Positions 62,661 through 64,000 of a stretch of 64,000 nt of DNA are shown piece after piece. The number at the start of each line of letters is the position of its first letter. Positions within the stretch are counted from its first letter, which is position 1. This DNA comes from Rattus norvegicus (taxonomy: Eukaryota; Chordata; Mammalia; Rodentia; Muridae): contig NC_086032.1 of assembly GCF_036323735.1 (NCBI RefSeq), positions 56,188,599 to 56,252,598 on the forward strand, written 5' to 3'. The position numbers and the translations under genes were made by a program. The notes under the pieces were generated by a model, which made no database searches, had not been told where the DNA came from, and saw only the letters and a program-made list of their open reading frames with translations.

Positions 62661-62760
62661 GAGGGATTGGGGATTTAGCTCAGTAGTAGACCGCTTGCCT
62701 AGGAAGCGCAAAGCCCTGGATTCGGTCCCCAGCTCCGAAAAAAAGAACAAAAAAATTAGA
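62651..62760 (+). mobile_element. ID element (BC1-derived SINE), near full length
   Basis: 'gggattggggatttagctca' with box A, 'ggattcggtccccagctccg' with box B, then an A-rich tail. The exact 12-mer aaaaaaattaga flanks it (62651-62662 and 62749-62760). It landed in the tail of the old L1 3' UTR. Two or three changes from the usual ID sequence are visible. Confidence 0.95.
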
Positions 62761-63829
62761 ATAGTAAGAGAAATGTAATATAAAGCATATTATAACATTC
62801 CAGGACAGAGGAAGGATGAAGAAGTAGATGGATTAACTGTGTAATGATATTATTTTCCTTTTTAGATGAAAATATATCCTAAATTGAGAGAGATGACTGC
62901 TGTTTTCAAGTTGACATTTCAAATAATTAAACTTTGTGGAATATTAATTATATTTTTAAGAAAATAAATGTATATGTTATATTTTAATAGGAATTTTGCA
63001 AAGTTTCTATTCATTAAAATGTGGCAGTACTTTGTCTAAAACCAAAAGTCTCTAGGTCCAAAGTCCTTGAAGTTCACAAATTCAGTTATTGTTGTATGTA
63101 CCTAAACCGTTCACCAGCTATGAGGACTTGATACATAATGGTTTTCTGTACTTCCTTCCTCCAAGTTAGAAGACAGGAAAATAAAATTAATGTGAAAAAT
63201 TAATAGAAGAAAGGAACAAAAATAATAAAGTAATCTCTGTGCCTGGCTTTGTCCCTTGGAAAAAATAAAAGGGTTTGGTTAAACCTTAGCTAAAATAATC
63301 AAAATAGAAAGGGAGACTGAGGTTAGTAAAGTTAGAGATGAAAATGGGGAGTTTTTAATCGATATGGTTGAAAATCAAAGAGGCATTTACAAATACTGTG
63401 AAAATCTACATTAAAACAAAGGTGAAAAATCTAGAAAGATGGGACATTCTTGTGACAGGTGCCTCTTGCAGAAATTAAGCAAAAGGATTCAAATTACTTT
63501 CAAATTACTGAAAGAGCTGTTTATCACCTATGGAAGTAAAACAACAAAAAAAGTGTCTCCCAACACAAAACAGCTCAGGGGTGAATGGCACTACATCTTC
63601 AACAAAATTGAACAATAGTCATCTGCAGGAATTCTATGAAACAGAAAAAGTAGTAATGTTAAGAAGCTCATGTTAGAATTCCATTATTCTGAAACTAGAA
63701 CCATTAAGAACACACACACACACACATTACACAGATTTCCTCAGTAAATTAATACATAGCATAAATAGAAAATAGAATGCTAATTAAATTACTTGTGTAA
63801 AGAGTTCCCATTTAAAAAAAGAGAGAGAG
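62761..63829. other. Unannotated AT-rich DNA
   Basis: No gene seen. A short (CA)n tract is at 63712-63726. The last 300 bp may already be old L1, but this could not be shown. Confidence 0.4.
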
Positions 63830-64000
63830 ATTATGAGAATGTTGGCATCATTCCAAGGATGCACAGATGGTTCAACATATGAAAAAAATCAATAAACATT
63901 ATATGACACATAAATGAAATTAAGGATACAAATCAAGTTTTCCTTTTAATAATACAAAAAGGAATTTGGCCAACTTCAGTGCCACTGATGAAAATATCCT
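63830..64000 (+). mobile_element. Ancient L1 ORF2 (RT) fragment, continues past the window
   Basis: 'catcattccaaggatgcaca' and 'gatggttcaacatatgaaaa' with 'tcaataaacattatatgaca' are the sense form of the conserved RT stretch seen antisense at 47280-48716. Frames are broken. Confidence 0.7.

Overview
This window looks like a gene-poor, AT-rich stretch of a rat-type rodent genome (probably Rattus). I find no exon, RNA gene or CpG island belonging to the host. The species call rests on the repeat set: long, young LINE-1 elements with rat-type 5' UTR repeats of about 600 bp, ID elements that still match the BC1/ID consensus, B1/B2/B3 SINEs, older rodent (Lx-type) L1 tails, and an IAP-like endogenous retrovirus. 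Family names come from recognition by eye; no database search was possible.

Layout. 1-4.75 kb: old L1 pieces, a (GA)n and a (TA)n tract, and a decayed B1. 4.76-11.76 kb: a near full-length L1 on the minus strand (called L1-A here) with an open ORF1, a broken ORF2 and an 18-bp target-site duplication. That duplication lies 262 bp beyond the element's own poly(A), so L1-A appears to carry a 3' transduction. 11.8-20.9 kb: rodent repeats, a B2, two young 5'-truncated L1s in opposite orientation (L1-C plus, L1-D minus) and an old L1 fragment. 20.9-27.5 kb: a second near full-length minus-strand L1 (L1-B) with a 16-bp target-site duplication. It is inserted into an older rodent repeat and is itself interrupted by an ID element. 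27.6-33.1 kb: an old L1 3' UTR, rodent repeats and mostly unannotated DNA.

33.1-37.7 kb: a minus-strand class I (gammaretrovirus-like) endogenous retrovirus remnant. It keeps a 5' LTR, a primer binding site, decayed gag, the start of protease, the RT connection domain and RNase H. Most of RT has been deleted, and no 3' LTR was found. 37.7-50.3 kb: largely unannotated AT-rich DNA with a few SINEs, microsatellites and old L1 pieces. 50.27-56.03 kb: a complete minus-strand class II (IAP-like) provirus with two LTRs, a 6-bp target duplication, a tRNA-Phe-type primer site, a polypurine tract, an open 230-codon gag start, an RNase H remnant and an env transmembrane remnant. 56-64 kb: a B1, a truncated young L1 on the plus strand (L1-E), old L1 pieces, a rearranged Lx 3' UTR cluster and an intact ID element.

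The open frames belong to selfish elements, so there is no operon or pathway. The layers can be ordered in time by nesting: ancient L1 and Lx fragments and rodent repeats first, then the two proviruses and young L1s, then the ID elements. The points most worth following up are the L1-A 3' transduction, the env-bearing IAP-like provirus with unequal CpG loss between its LTRs, and the internally deleted and interrupted class I ERV.
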